From: CAZDYP01 sp964509505
Lineage (GTDB): Bacteria; Chloroflexota; Anaerolineae; JACRMK01
DNA length: 26,049 bases
Reading direction: 5' to 3'
NCBI GenBank assembly: GCA_964509505.1
Contig: CAZDYP010000059.1
Span: 1 to 26,049, forward strand
The notes beneath the pieces are model-generated. The model was given only the letters and a program-made list of their open reading frames with translations. It was not told where the DNA came from and did not search any database. Below are positions 1 through 7,481 of this stretch, piece by piece; within the stretch, counting starts at the first letter, position 1, and every line of letters starts with the position of its first letter. The position numbers and the translations under genes are program-made.

Positions 1-2128
1 GTCGCTCGCGCACGTATTTGAATCCGCCTGCGCTTTGCAACGTCGCCGACGTGAGGATGACCGTCTCTTTGGGCGAGAAGATATTTTTTTGCAGCAGCTC
101 GCCTACATGCAATGGCGCGGCATTCAGCGTCACGTCATCTTTGCGCGCGTGGACTGTCGCCCAGTAGATGCCATTATCGTTGGGCTCGCTGACGATGGCA
201 ATGAGGTTCGCGCGCAACTCGCTGACGCGCTGGCGCACCGCGTTCAATTCAAACTGCAACGCATCGCCTGTAAGGATTTCATGATCGCTGCAGAGGCGAT
301 GAATCTTACTCAACCATTCGTCGAGACGGCTTAAGGCATTCGTCAACGCCTCACACAAAATCTCAATGGTTGACCACGCAGGTTGCGCGCGATACGCTTT
401 CGTCAAACGCACTTGCTCGTCATAATCGCCTCTGGGCGAGTGACGTTGGCGCAAGAACGTCGCGAGTTGATTGAAGAAGGGATAGGCTTCGCGCTGCGCA
501 CGGTCATTCGCTTCATTCGCCGCCGTCGTCAGCTCAATCAAATCCTCTTGCGTTTCGAGCGGCGCAGCGCTGCTGCGCGTCGCCGTGACGATGCCGCCTA
601 ACAAGCCGCCGCGATTTCCCGCAAGCTCCTCGTACAACGCCTCGATTTTGCTGTGCGTCGCCTCGAAGCTCAACGCTTCGGTGGCGCGCGCTTCGAGATG
701 ATGCGCCTCGTCAATCACCAAATGCAAATAGTCCGGCAGTAGATGATTCTGCACCGCCATATCCGCCAGCAACAACGCATGATTGACGACGATGAGGTGC
801 GAGCCCTCGGCGCGTTGCCGCGCGCGATACAAGAAGCACGTGCCGTCTTCGTAGTAACGGCATGAGTTTGCGTTGCACGTCTCATTCGCGCAAACCTCAT
901 TCCAAATCGTCTCTTCGTCGTAGCTCAACGACAGCTCCGCGCGGTCGCCCGTCGTCGTCGTCGGCAGCCACGCGAGAATTTTGGCGAGCAGGCGCGCTTC
1001 AAAGGGCGATTTGTTGGGTTTGTTCTGGAATTGCTCGAAGCGTTGGCGACACAAGTAGTTGCTGCGTCCTTTCATCACCGTCGCGCGAAACTCCATCGTC
1101 AAAATTTTCCGCAACATAGGGATGTCTTTTTCGATGAGCTGGTCTTGCAAGTTAATTGTGTTGGTCGAGACGACGACGGGGCGCTCGTTGGCTACGGCAA
1201 AATAAATCGCGGGCACTAGGTACGCCATGCTCTTTCCTACGCCTGTGCCTGCTTCAACGAGCAGGTGGGTTTTGTCGTTGAACGCCCTCGCGGCCGCCTC
1301 CATCATCCTCACCTGTTGTGGACGTTTTTCAAATGCGGGAAAGTGCTTCGCCAGCAAGCCCTGCTCGGCGAACAGCGCATCGAGCGCTTTCACATCTACT
1401 GCTTTGTGATACGCCGAGGGCTTGAGCGCGGGCCATGCCTTCTCCACAGCGTCGTCGAGCGCGACGAGCCGATTGTTTTTGATGAGCCCCTTGGCGCGCA
1501 ACTGTTCGCCAATCGAATTGCCGATAAACGCGCTGCGCGTCGCATCATGCAACACATCTTGAAAGACCTCGTAGAGCGCCCATTGACTTTGCTTCGCCGC
1601 GCGCGTGATTTGGTTGAGTGTGTTCACATCGAGTTGCGTCGCGCGTCCGCACAAGGCGAGGAAGAGCGCCATCGTCGCCTTCGCGTCAGCGAGCGCGCGA
1701 TGATGTTCAGGCAAGGGGATGTTGAGCTCTTCGGCTAACTTCTTGAGGCTGAAGCGCGCGGCATGAGGGACAACGATGCGCGCCAGTTCATCGGTGTCAA
1801 TGGTAGGATTCGCCAACAGGACATTTTGTTGATGCAAGAAGCCCATGTCGAAGGCGATGTTGTGCCCCACAATAGGCAGCTCGCCAATGAAGCGCGCGAG
1901 GTGACGCGCCACAACGCGCGCAGGCGGCGCGTTGCGCAGCTCGCTGCGCGTGATGCCCGTGAGTCGCTCGACTTTCAAGGGCAGCTCGCGGTTAGGATTG
2001 ACAAGTGACGACCACGAATCGAGTACTTGCTCGCCGCGAAACTTCACGGCAGCGACTTCGATGAGGGCGTCATCTTCAGATTTGAGGCCCGTCGTTTCGG
2101 TATCGAGAGCGATGTAGATTTTGTTCAA
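1..2128 (-). CDS. dinG: DinG-family helicase with N-terminal DnaQ-type 3'-5' exonuclease, C-terminus cut by window edge
   Basis: Read directly on the minus strand; about 709 codons are present and the frame stays open to base 1. The N-terminus has the DEDDh exonuclease motifs DTETTG (about residue 9), HNIAFD (about 88) and HHRALADA (about 140). The helicase part has Walker A AGTGVGKS (about 292), Cys residues placed like a DinG/XPD Fe-S cluster (YLC near 358, then ETCNANSC and TCF), the DEAH box VIDEAHHLE (about 471) and LTSATLQ (about 692). The family unwinds DNA using ATP and is linked to repair and replication-transcription conflicts. The start is TTG at 2128, because an in-frame TAG lies five codons upstream and no ATG precedes DTETTG. 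The last helicase motifs and roughly 200-250 residues lie outside the window. It follows the beta-helix gene by 28 bp on the same strand. Confidence 0.93.
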   Translation of the reverse strand, partial: MNKIYIALDTETTGLKSEDDALIEVAAVKFRGEQVLDSWSSLVNPNRELPLKVERLTGITRSELRNAPPARVVARHLARFIGELPIVGHNIAFDMGFLHQQNVLLANPTIDTDELARIVVPHAARFSLKKLAEELNIPLPEHHRALADAKATMALFLALCGRATQLDVNTLNQITRAAKQSQWALYEVFQDVLHDATRSAFIGNSIGEQLRAKGLIKNNRLVALDDAVEKAWPALKPSAYHKAVDVKALDALFAEQGLLAKHFPAFEKRPQQVRMMEAAARAFNDKTHLLVEAGTGVGKSMAYLVPAIYFAVANERPVVVSTNTINLQDQLIEKDIPMLRKILTMEFRATVMKGRSNYLCRQRFEQFQNKPNKSPFEARLLAKILAWLPTTTTGDRAELSLSYDEETIWNEVCANETCNANSCRYYEDGTCFLYRARQRAEGSHLIVVNHALLLADMAVQNHLLPDYLHLVIDEAHHLEARATEALSFEATHSKIEALYEELAGNRGGLLGGIVTATRSSAAPLETQEDLIELTTAANEANDRAQREAYPFFNQLATFLRQRHSPRGDYDEQVRLTKAYRAQPAWSTIEILCEALTNALSRLDEWLSKIHRLCSDHEILTGDALQFELNAVRQRVSELRANLIAIVSEPNDNGIYWATVHARKDDVTLNAAPLHVGELLQKNIFSPKETVILTSATLQSAGGFKYVRER

Positions 2129-2156
2129 GGAGAGAACTTTCTAGTTGAAGAAATAA

Positions 2157-3881
2157 TTATCGCACAACCAATGGCAAGAATACGTATTGTTGTGGTCCCA
2201 CCGCCGCAAAGTATGCGCCGGGTGGTGTGTTGCTGGCGCGAGTCGCGCCTAGATAGTCGCTGGCGACCGTGTTGGTCAGGCTGCCAAGGTCGGTGGACGC
2301 GGTGATGGGCGCAGGCAAACCGAGCCGATTAAAATCGGGGATGCTTTGCGTGTAGGTGAAGGTCGTCAGGTTGCCGCCCAACACGGGACGCACGTCGCCC
2401 AGCGCAAAGTTCACGAACTGTGGCTCGACGGTGTTAATGGCATTGTCGGCGTACAGTTGCGCGGGATAGCAGGTAGGATTGTATGCTTGTTGACATCCTT
2501 GATCTGCGTCGCCTGCGCCGAGCAAGGTATCGGTGACGTTCCCTGTCCAAAAGAGATTGCCTTTGAGCACCAAGTTTTCATCTGAGTATGTGATGGTGCC
2601 AGAGATGACATAGCCCGTTGGCACGGTCACGGGTTGGCGCACCTGCAAGACGTTGATGGTGGTCGTGAAAGTAGGATTGTAGAAGACGTTGTTATAGACG
2701 AAGATGTTGCGATTGGGAATGAATTGTTCTTCTTGCGCGGACACCGTGCCCCAGCCGCCCGCCGTGAGCAAAGGTTGGCAATCTGCTACTGCGCCGCCAT
2801 CACATCCGCGCCGCCCCGGCACGAACTCCAGCAGATGGTTGCGTTGATCGTTACCGACGCGATAGACAGTGTTGTAGGCAATCAAGATATTGTAACCGCC
2901 GTTGACGCCAATGCCCGCGCCCTGCACGTCGTGAACGAGGTTGTTCACGACTTTGATGTTGTAGGCTTCGTAATGAATGAAAGGCGCACGCATGAATTGA
3001 AAGCCCGTGCCTTGCCCAGCCGTGAAACCACCCGTGCCACAATCGAAGAACTCATTGTAGCCCACCAAGAAATCCACTGCGCCGCCCTTGAGGTACGCGC
3101 ACCAGTCAACCGCATTATAGATGCGATTACGCACGAACCAACCATGAAACAATGACACCGCATCAATCGCGTTGTCGCCTGCGCCGGAGATGTCGCTGTC
3201 TTCGACGTAGATGTAGCTGGATTGGTTCAGCTTGACCGTCTCCGTTTGCGCGTTGCGGCGAATGCTGCGAATGGTCATGTTTCGCAATAGCACGTGGTCA
3301 CATTGCTCGCACTGAAACGCATCGCCCGCGTTGTCGGATTGCCCAATTAGAGCGGCGGTGTCCATGCGAATCTCGAAGTTTCGCAAATAGACGTAGCTGG
3401 CTCGATAGATGGTGAGTTGATTGGTCTGTACCCAAGGGTTAGCGGTTTGATCGTAATAAATTACGCGCGCACGATTATTCACGTCGGCAGACTCAATGAG
3501 AATCGGCGTGGACGGCGTGCCATAGTTGGGGCGGTCGCCGAGCATGTCGAGAAAGTTGCCCGGATAATCGCCGGGTAGCAGCGCGATACGATAAGCGCGG
3601 TCACGATAATTGTTGCTGTCAATAGGCACGGCGCGATAAGCCGCGCGAATCGTTCTGAATGGACTGCCCTGACTACCATTGCCCGTGTCATCATTCCCTG
3701 TTGGGCTGACCCAAATGTCAGTGTAGCTTGGATTGCCCATATCATAGCGCGGGCCTCCCACGCCTGCTGCGTTCAACGGTGCAGGGGCAGGCGCGGCTTG
3801 GGTAAGGGGCGTGATGAGCGATGGTATCACCGACAGATTGATAATCACTACAACACTAAGCAGCGGCAACACAAACCATGT
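2157..3881 (-). CDS. Secreted right-handed beta-helix (pectate-lyase-like/DUF1565-type) protein, 5' end in scaffold gap
   Basis: At least 574 codons, open upstream into the N run, so the true start is missing; GTG at 3872 is only the first possible start in view. The visible N-terminus is hydrophobic (FVLPLLSVVVIINLSVI) and then rich in Ala and Pro, like a signal peptide. The segment WVSPTGNDDTGNGSQGSPF is the usual opening of DUF1565/parallel beta-helix proteins. After it come irregular beta-helix coils with repeated N/D-rich turns (for example VLLRNMTIRS, YIYVEDSDISGAGDNAIDA, IKVVNNLVHDVQGAGIGV). The protein ends in YVFLPLVVR, a hydrophobic-basic tail I associate with secreted Chloroflexota proteins. 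Family members bind or cleave polysaccharides; substrate and catalytic residues cannot be assigned here. Confidence 0.85.
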   Translation of the reverse strand, partial: TWFVLPLLSVVVIINLSVIPSLITPLTQAAPAPAPLNAAGVGGPRYDMGNPSYTDIWVSPTGNDDTGNGSQGSPFRTIRAAYRAVPIDSNNYRDRAYRIALLPGDYPGNFLDMLGDRPNYGTPSTPILIESADVNNRARVIYYDQTANPWVQTNQLTIYRASYVYLRNFEIRMDTAALIGQSDNAGDAFQCEQCDHVLLRNMTIRSIRRNAQTETVKLNQSSYIYVEDSDISGAGDNAIDAVSLFHGWFVRNRIYNAVDWCAYLKGGAVDFLVGYNEFFDCGTGGFTAGQGTGFQFMRAPFIHYEAYNIKVVNNLVHDVQGAGIGVNGGYNILIAYNTVYRVGNDQRNHLLEFVPGRRGCDGGAVADCQPLLTAGGWGTVSAQEEQFIPNRNIFVYNNVFYNPTFTTTINVLQVRQPVTVPTGYVISGTITYSDENLVLKGNLFWTGNVTDTLLGAGDADQGCQQAYNPTCYPAQLYADNAINTVEPQFVNFALGDVRPVLGGNLTTFTYTQSIPDFNRLGLPAPITASTDLGSLTNTVASDYLGATRASNTPPGAYFAAVGPQQYVFLPLVVR

Positions 3882-3981
3882 NNNNNNNNNNNNNNNNNNN
3901 NNNNNNNNNNNNNNNNNNNNNNNNNNNNNNNNNNNNNNNNNNNNNNNNNNNNNNNNNNNNNNNNNNNNNNNNNNNNNNNNN
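3882..3981. other. Assembly gap, 100 N
   Basis: Exactly 100 N, the usual placeholder for a gap of unknown length between contigs joined by scaffolding. The true distance and any genes between the beta-helix gene and the response regulator are unknown. Confidence 0.99.
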
Positions 3982-3995
3982 CGTTTCCGCGTTTA

Positions 3996-4622
3996 CTAAA
4001 TTGCCACCAATCCTCGCTCAATCCCCAACCTCACTGCCTCCGTGCGATTGGTCGCGCCGAGTTTGTCGAGGATCGAGCGAATGTGAAACTTAACGGTGTG
4101 TTCGCTGATGACGAGCTCGTGCGCGATGAGCTTGTTCGGCAAGCCGCGCGCCAATGCGCGCAACACCTCCCGCTCGCGCGGACTGAGCGTTTCTTGTTCA
4201 TCGCTTTGAAACTGCTGCCGCAACAATTCGCTCGCGGCGGGATTCAACGCGAGCTGCCCACTCAACGCCGCGCGTATCGCTTGCGCGATGTCGCTTGCGG
4301 ATGAACGGCGCGTGATAAAACCATGCGCGCCCGCGCGTAACGCGTTCACGATGCGCGCATCGTTCCACGCATCTGCCAATGCAACTAACTTCGAGTCTGC
4401 GATTTGCCGCACACGCTCAAGCCAATCGTCTTGTCCCTCGTTCAAATCCAAATCAAATAGCACGACATCTACACGCACATCGCGCGCTCGCGCTAACAAT
4501 TCAGCGCCGCTCGTCGCATCGCCAATCCAATACAAATCCGCCTCGGGGTGTAGCAACGCCTTGAGGCCTTCGCGCACGATAGGCGAGGGCGAAGCAATGA
4601 GAATCGTTGTAAATAAAGACAT
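3996..4622 (-). CDS. NarL/FixJ-type LuxR-family regulator with degenerate receiver domain
   Basis: 208 residues: a receiver-like domain (about 5-120) and a C-terminal LuxR-type HTH (about 145-208) with the expected sequence LSPREREVLRALARGLPNK and ISEHTVKFHIRSILDKLG. The receiver keeps an Asp in VVLFDLDL (D57 or D59). The acidic pair normally following beta-1 is replaced (ILIASPSP), the Thr/Ser after beta-4 is Ala (LVALADA), and the beta-5 Lys is Arg (GFITRR). Aspartyl phosphorylation is therefore doubtful and the protein may act as a phosphorylation-independent regulator; this is inference. No histidine kinase gene is adjacent on this side of the gap. The ribosome binding site is weak. A MITE-like repeat starts 26 bp upstream of the start codon. 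Confidence 0.9.
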   Translation of the reverse strand: MSLFTTILIASPSPIVREGLKALLHPEADLYWIGDATSGAELLARARDVRVDVVLFDLDLNEGQDDWLERVRQIADSKLVALADAWNDARIVNALRAGAHGFITRRSSASDIAQAIRAALSGQLALNPAASELLRQQFQSDEQETLSPREREVLRALARGLPNKLIAHELVISEHTVKFHIRSILDKLGATNRTEAVRLGIERGLVAI

Positions 4623-4647
4623 ACAGCAAAGGGGATACTAGGAGAGC

Positions 4648-4794
4648 TTAGAAAGTGTTTTGAAAATATAAGACAGAGAGCCTAAAGGTTTCGCTGGCAA
4701 GCAACAAAGCATTTCACGCAGGCTTTCTACGCAACTTGTGAACCCACTGCGCCGGAAAAACCTTTAGGGTCTAAATTTCAAAACACTCTCTGAG
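4648..4794. repeat. MITE-like element with about 35-bp terminal inverted repeats (CCTAAAGG family)
   Basis: The left arm begins AGAAAGTGTTTTGAAAATAT at 4650 and runs to CCTAAAGG at 4681-4688. The right arm, 4761-4794, is its imperfect reverse complement (CCTTTAGGGTCTAAATTTCA and onward through AAACACTCTCTGAGG). The 70-base interior has no ORF. The arm recurs at 10154-10187, and the inner CCTAAAGG-hairpin with the TTCG-TGGCAAG segment recurs at 9149-9195. The element has no transposase and would need one supplied in trans. Confidence 0.75.
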
Positions 4795-4863
4795 GGGAAA
4801 TAGAAGGAAATAAGGTTGTGCGACCATTCCTCTTCTCTCCCTTGATTTCCCCCTATTTCCTCT
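4792..4863. repeat. Purine-rich short-word inverted repeat between gdh and regulator genes
   Basis: The left arm GGGGAAATAGAAGGAAATAA (from about 4794) is answered by CCTTGATTTCCCCCTATTTC at about 4840-4859. Both arms repeat a GGAAATA-like word. It lies just downstream of the glutamate dehydrogenase stop and could form a hairpin in its transcript, but no T-run follows, so intrinsic termination is uncertain. Confidence 0.5.
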
Positions 4864-4871
4864 AATTTTCC

Positions 4872-6131
4872 TTAGGGGTAAAGCCCTCGCAAGTCCGCCG
4901 CCCTCGCCACGCGGTCAATGGCTAGGATGTACGCCGCCGCGCGCAAGTCCACTTGTTTCGCTTGCGCCATGTCCCACACGCGCTGAAAGTTGTTGACCAT
5001 CAAGCGCTCGAGGCGGCTGTTGATTTCGTTCTCGTCCCAGAAGAATGATTGCAAACCCTGCACCCATTCAAAGTATGAGACGATGACGCCGCCTGAATTA
5101 GCAAGGACATCAGGCACAACCATGATGTCGCGTTGTCGCAAAATCTCATCGGCTGCGGGCGTGGTTGGCCCATTCGCGCCTTCGACAATGAGCTTCGCTT
5201 GAATGCGCGCCGCATTTTCTTCGGTGATCTGATTTTCCAACGCGGCAGGCACGAGCAATTCGCACGGCAATTCAAGCAGCTCCGAGTTGGTAATGGGTTG
5301 CGCGTGGGGATAGCCTTTGAGCGTTTTGTGTTCGCGCGCATACTTAAGCGCATCTTTCACGTCTATGCCTTCGGCGCGATAGTAGCCGCCCGTCACGTCG
5401 CTGATGGCGATGATCCGGCAGCCAATCTCGTGCAGCAGCGCTGCGCTGACCGAGCCGACGTTTCCGAACCCTTGCACGACCGTGCGCGCTTCGCTTGGTT
5501 TGATGCCTAACTTCGCCAACGCCTCTCGCGCAGTAAACATCACACCGCGTCCCGTCGCATCATAGCGTCCCAACGAGCCGCCGACTTCGACGGGCTTGCC
5601 CGTCACCACGCCTAGCACCGAGTAGCCATGATGCATCGAGTAGGTGTCCATGATCCACGCCATCACTTGCGCGTTGGTGTTCATATCGGGCGCGGGGATA
5701 TCCCCTTGCGGTGACATGAGCACAGAAATCTCAGTGGCATAGCGGCGCGTCAAGCGTTCCAGCTCGCGCATGGATAGGTATTTCGGATCAACGATGACGC
5801 CGCCCTTTGCGCCGCCATAGGGCAAACCCGCGACAGCGCACTTCCACGTCATCCACATGGCAAGTGCGCGCACCTCGTTTAAGTTCACGCTCGGATGATA
5901 GCGAATGCCGCCTTTGGTCGGACCGAGGATGCTCGAATGATGCACACGGTAGCCCGTATATACTTCGAGACGACCATCGTCCATCTCGACAGGAAAATGC
6001 ACAGTCAGCTCGCGTTGCGGATGGCGCAAAATTTCTGCCGTGCCTTCGTCAATCTCGAGGTACTGCACCGCCTTGTTGAATTGCGCGACCGCAATTTCAA
6101 ACGGGTCGTGCGAAACGGGGGTAGTGGCCAT
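4872..6131 (-). CDS. gdhA: Glu/Leu/Phe/Val dehydrogenase, probably NAD(P)-glutamate dehydrogenase
   Basis: 419 residues, the usual size of the bacterial/archaeal hexameric glutamate dehydrogenase family, which interconverts glutamate with 2-oxoglutarate and ammonia in the cytoplasm. The catalytic region reads LPYGGAKGGVIVDP with the active-site Lys at 109. The general-acid Asp is in IPAPDMNT (D149). The Rossmann dinucleotide motif GFGNVG is at 221-226. An Asp (ISDVTGG, D245) sits at the end of the second strand, which tends to favour NAD over NADP. The start ATG at 6131 has GAGGAG five bases upstream. The gene is divergent from lgt, with about 300 bp of shared upstream region containing a perfect hairpin. 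Leucine dehydrogenase specificity cannot be excluded from sequence reading. Confidence 0.95.
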   Translation of the reverse strand: MATTPVSHDPFEIAVAQFNKAVQYLEIDEGTAEILRHPQRELTVHFPVEMDDGRLEVYTGYRVHHSSILGPTKGGIRYHPSVNLNEVRALAMWMTWKCAVAGLPYGGAKGGVIVDPKYLSMRELERLTRRYATEISVLMSPQGDIPAPDMNTNAQVMAWIMDTYSMHHGYSVLGVVTGKPVEVGGSLGRYDATGRGVMFTAREALAKLGIKPSEARTVVQGFGNVGSVSAALLHEIGCRIIAISDVTGGYYRAEGIDVKDALKYAREHKTLKGYPHAQPITNSELLELPCELLVPAALENQITEENAARIQAKLIVEGANGPTTPAADEILRQRDIMVVPDVLANSGGVIVSYFEWVQGLQSFFWDENEINSRLERLMVNNFQRVWDMAQAKQVDLRAAAYILAIDRVARAADLRGLYP

Positions 6132-6201
6132 AGGGTCTCCTCAGGGAGTTATCTTTCTGGTAGCGCGATTGCGTCGTTTTGTCGTGGCGTATTATATAGG
6201 C

Positions 6202-6226
6202 GTCAGACTTCTTCGAGAAGTCTGAC
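6202..6226. repeat. Perfect 11-bp stem palindrome in gdhA-lgt divergent region
   Basis: GTCAGACTTCT, a TCG loop, then AGAAGTCTGAC: an uninterrupted 11-bp stem. It sits about 70 bp upstream of gdhA and 28 bp before the lgt -10 box, so it is not placed as a terminator for either gene. It may be an operator or a dispersed palindromic repeat. Confidence 0.7.
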
Positions 6227-6250
6227 CTCTTTCCGTGTCACCTCACGCTA

Positions 6251-6259
6251 TGGTATAAT
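6251..6259 (+). promoter_or_regulatory. Extended -10 promoter (TGG-TATAAT) upstream of lgt
   Basis: TGGTATAAT matches an extended -10 element (TGN followed by the consensus hexamer). The -35 region (around 6231, TTCCGT) is weak, as is common with extended -10 promoters. If used, it gives lgt a leader of about 160 nt. Confidence 0.55.
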
Positions 6260-6270
6260 CCGCGCCGTAA

Positions 6271-6400
6271 GTGAATCATCACGCATGTTACGTGGTCATT
6301 GCGCACATGTTTCACGGCGAAGTAATTGCCCTCCTGCGTGAAGGAGCTTGCAGCGCAAACCACGCTTGCCATGCCCCCTCTGCATAATGTGAATCATCAC
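6271..6400. repeat. 12-bp direct repeat flanking about 106 bp in the lgt leader
   Basis: GTGAATCATCAC occurs at 6271-6282 and again, identical, at 6389-6400. Each copy has a GTGA-N4-TCAC dyad. The interior starts GCATG-TTACGTGG and has a loose inverted counterpart CCACGCTTGCCATGC at 6359-6373. Either paired operator sites or a small insertion flanked by a target duplication would fit. Confidence 0.5.
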
Positions 6401-6429
6401 CCCAATTTGATTAGATGGAGTTTCATTAG

Positions 6430-7398
6430 ATGTTACCCATTCCTGATGCGTTTATGTTCAAAGAGTTGTTCGGCTTCATCAACATTCGTTGGTACGGCGT
6501 CCTCATCGTCTGCGCCGCGCTGGCGGGCGCCTGGCTATCGTCCAAAGAAGCCGAGCGGCGCGGCGAAGATCCCAATCATGTTTGGGATGCGTTGTTCATT
6601 TGTCTGGTCGTTGGTTTGTTGGGCGCGCGTTTCTACCACGTCATCTCGTCGCCTGCGAACAGTCCCGTCAACCTGCAATTCTATCTGGACAATCCGTGGG
6701 TGACGGTGTCGTTGCTGGGCTTACAATTCCAATTCCCACGAGTCCTCGCCATTTGGGAAGGTGGTCTCGGCATTTATGGCGGCATTGTGGGCGGGATGCT
6801 GGGTTTGATGGGATACGTCAAATGGCGCAAGCTCAACGTCTTGCGGTGGCTTGACATTGGCGCGGTTGGCTTGTTGCTGGGTCAGGCGATTGGACGCTGG
6901 GGCAACTATTTCAATCAAGAGCTGTACGGTTACCCTATGCCCGCAACAGGTTGGTGGGGCATTCCGATTGACGCCGACCATCGGCTCGCGCAATTCCGCG
7001 ATTTTGTCCCAGCGACGCTGTTCCATCCGACGTTCCTCTACGAATCGGCGCTATGCCTTGTCGGCGTGGGGCTGATGCTTTATATTGCGCGACGCTATCA
7101 AGGGCGTTTGCTCGAAGGCGAAATTGCGAACCTCTATCTCATCCTCTATCCGACGATTCGCTTGTTCACCGAGGTTCAGCGCCCCGATGCGTGGACGTAC
7201 AACGGCGTGGCGGTCGCGCAAATCGTCTCAGGCGCATTGATCGTGTTGGCATTAGCTGTGTTCGTCGTACGCCGTCAGGTGTTAAAGCAACAACCCATAC
7301 CTGTCCTCGTGGCTGAAGCCGCTGCCGAAGAAGCCTCCGGTCCCAAAGCCCCTGTGCGTCGCAAAGGCCGTGTCCTCAAACCACGCCAATCGAAGTAA
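6430..7398 (+). CDS. lgt: Prolipoprotein diacylglyceryl transferase
   Basis: 322 residues. Lgt moves diacylglycerol from phosphatidylglycerol to the lipobox cysteine of prolipoproteins at the cytoplasmic membrane. The N-terminus has the family INIRWYG motif. GGLGIYGGIVGG (111-122) and the signature GRWGNYFNQELYG (155-167) follow, then LFHPTFLYES before the late membrane segments. Several hydrophobic segments span the protein. The C-terminal 40 residues are a charged, Ala/Lys-rich tail (AEAAAEEASGPKAPVRRKGR), longer than in E. coli Lgt and probably cytoplasmic. ATG at 6430 has a TGGAG ribosome binding site. The LysM-DUF3048 gene follows on the same strand after a heptamer repeat. Confidence 0.97.
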   Translation: MLPIPDAFMFKELFGFINIRWYGVLIVCAALAGAWLSSKEAERRGEDPNHVWDALFICLVVGLLGARFYHVISSPANSPVNLQFYLDNPWVTVSLLGLQFQFPRVLAIWEGGLGIYGGIVGGMLGLMGYVKWRKLNVLRWLDIGAVGLLLGQAIGRWGNYFNQELYGYPMPATGWWGIPIDADHRLAQFRDFVPATLFHPTFLYESALCLVGVGLMLYIARRYQGRLLEGEIANLYLILYPTIRLFTEVQRPDAWTYNGVAVAQIVSGALIVLALAVFVVRRQVLKQQPIPVLVAEAAAEEASGPKAPVRRKGRVLKPRQSK

Positions 7399-7399
7399 A

Positions 7400-7475
7400 G
7401 GATGAATTATGAAGGATGAAGGATGAAGGATGAGTACCATTTTACCGTTCATCCTTCCCCCTTCATCTTTCATCC
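7400..7475. repeat. Inverted arrays of heptamer GGATGAA/TTCATCC
   Basis: Five tandem 7-base units at 7400-7434 (GGATGAA, TTATGAA, GGATGAA, GGATGAA, GGATGAG) are followed, after 13 bases, by four inverted units at 7448-7475 (TTCATCC, TTCCCCC, TTCATCT, TTCATCC). The array fills the lgt-LysM gap and ends six bases before the next ATG, displacing any clear ribosome binding site. It would form a long hairpin in a read-through transcript. Confidence 0.85.
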
Positions 7476-7481
7476 TGCCTC

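Noticed and set aside
35..2117. Several plus-strand ORFs of 60-170 codons across the left end
   Set aside because: All are antisense to the DinG-type gene, which reads without interruption on the minus strand with all expected motifs.
3872..3872. GTG as the start of the beta-helix protein
   Set aside because: The frame stays open upstream into the gap and already codes hydrophobic signal-like residues, so the real start is in the missing sequence.
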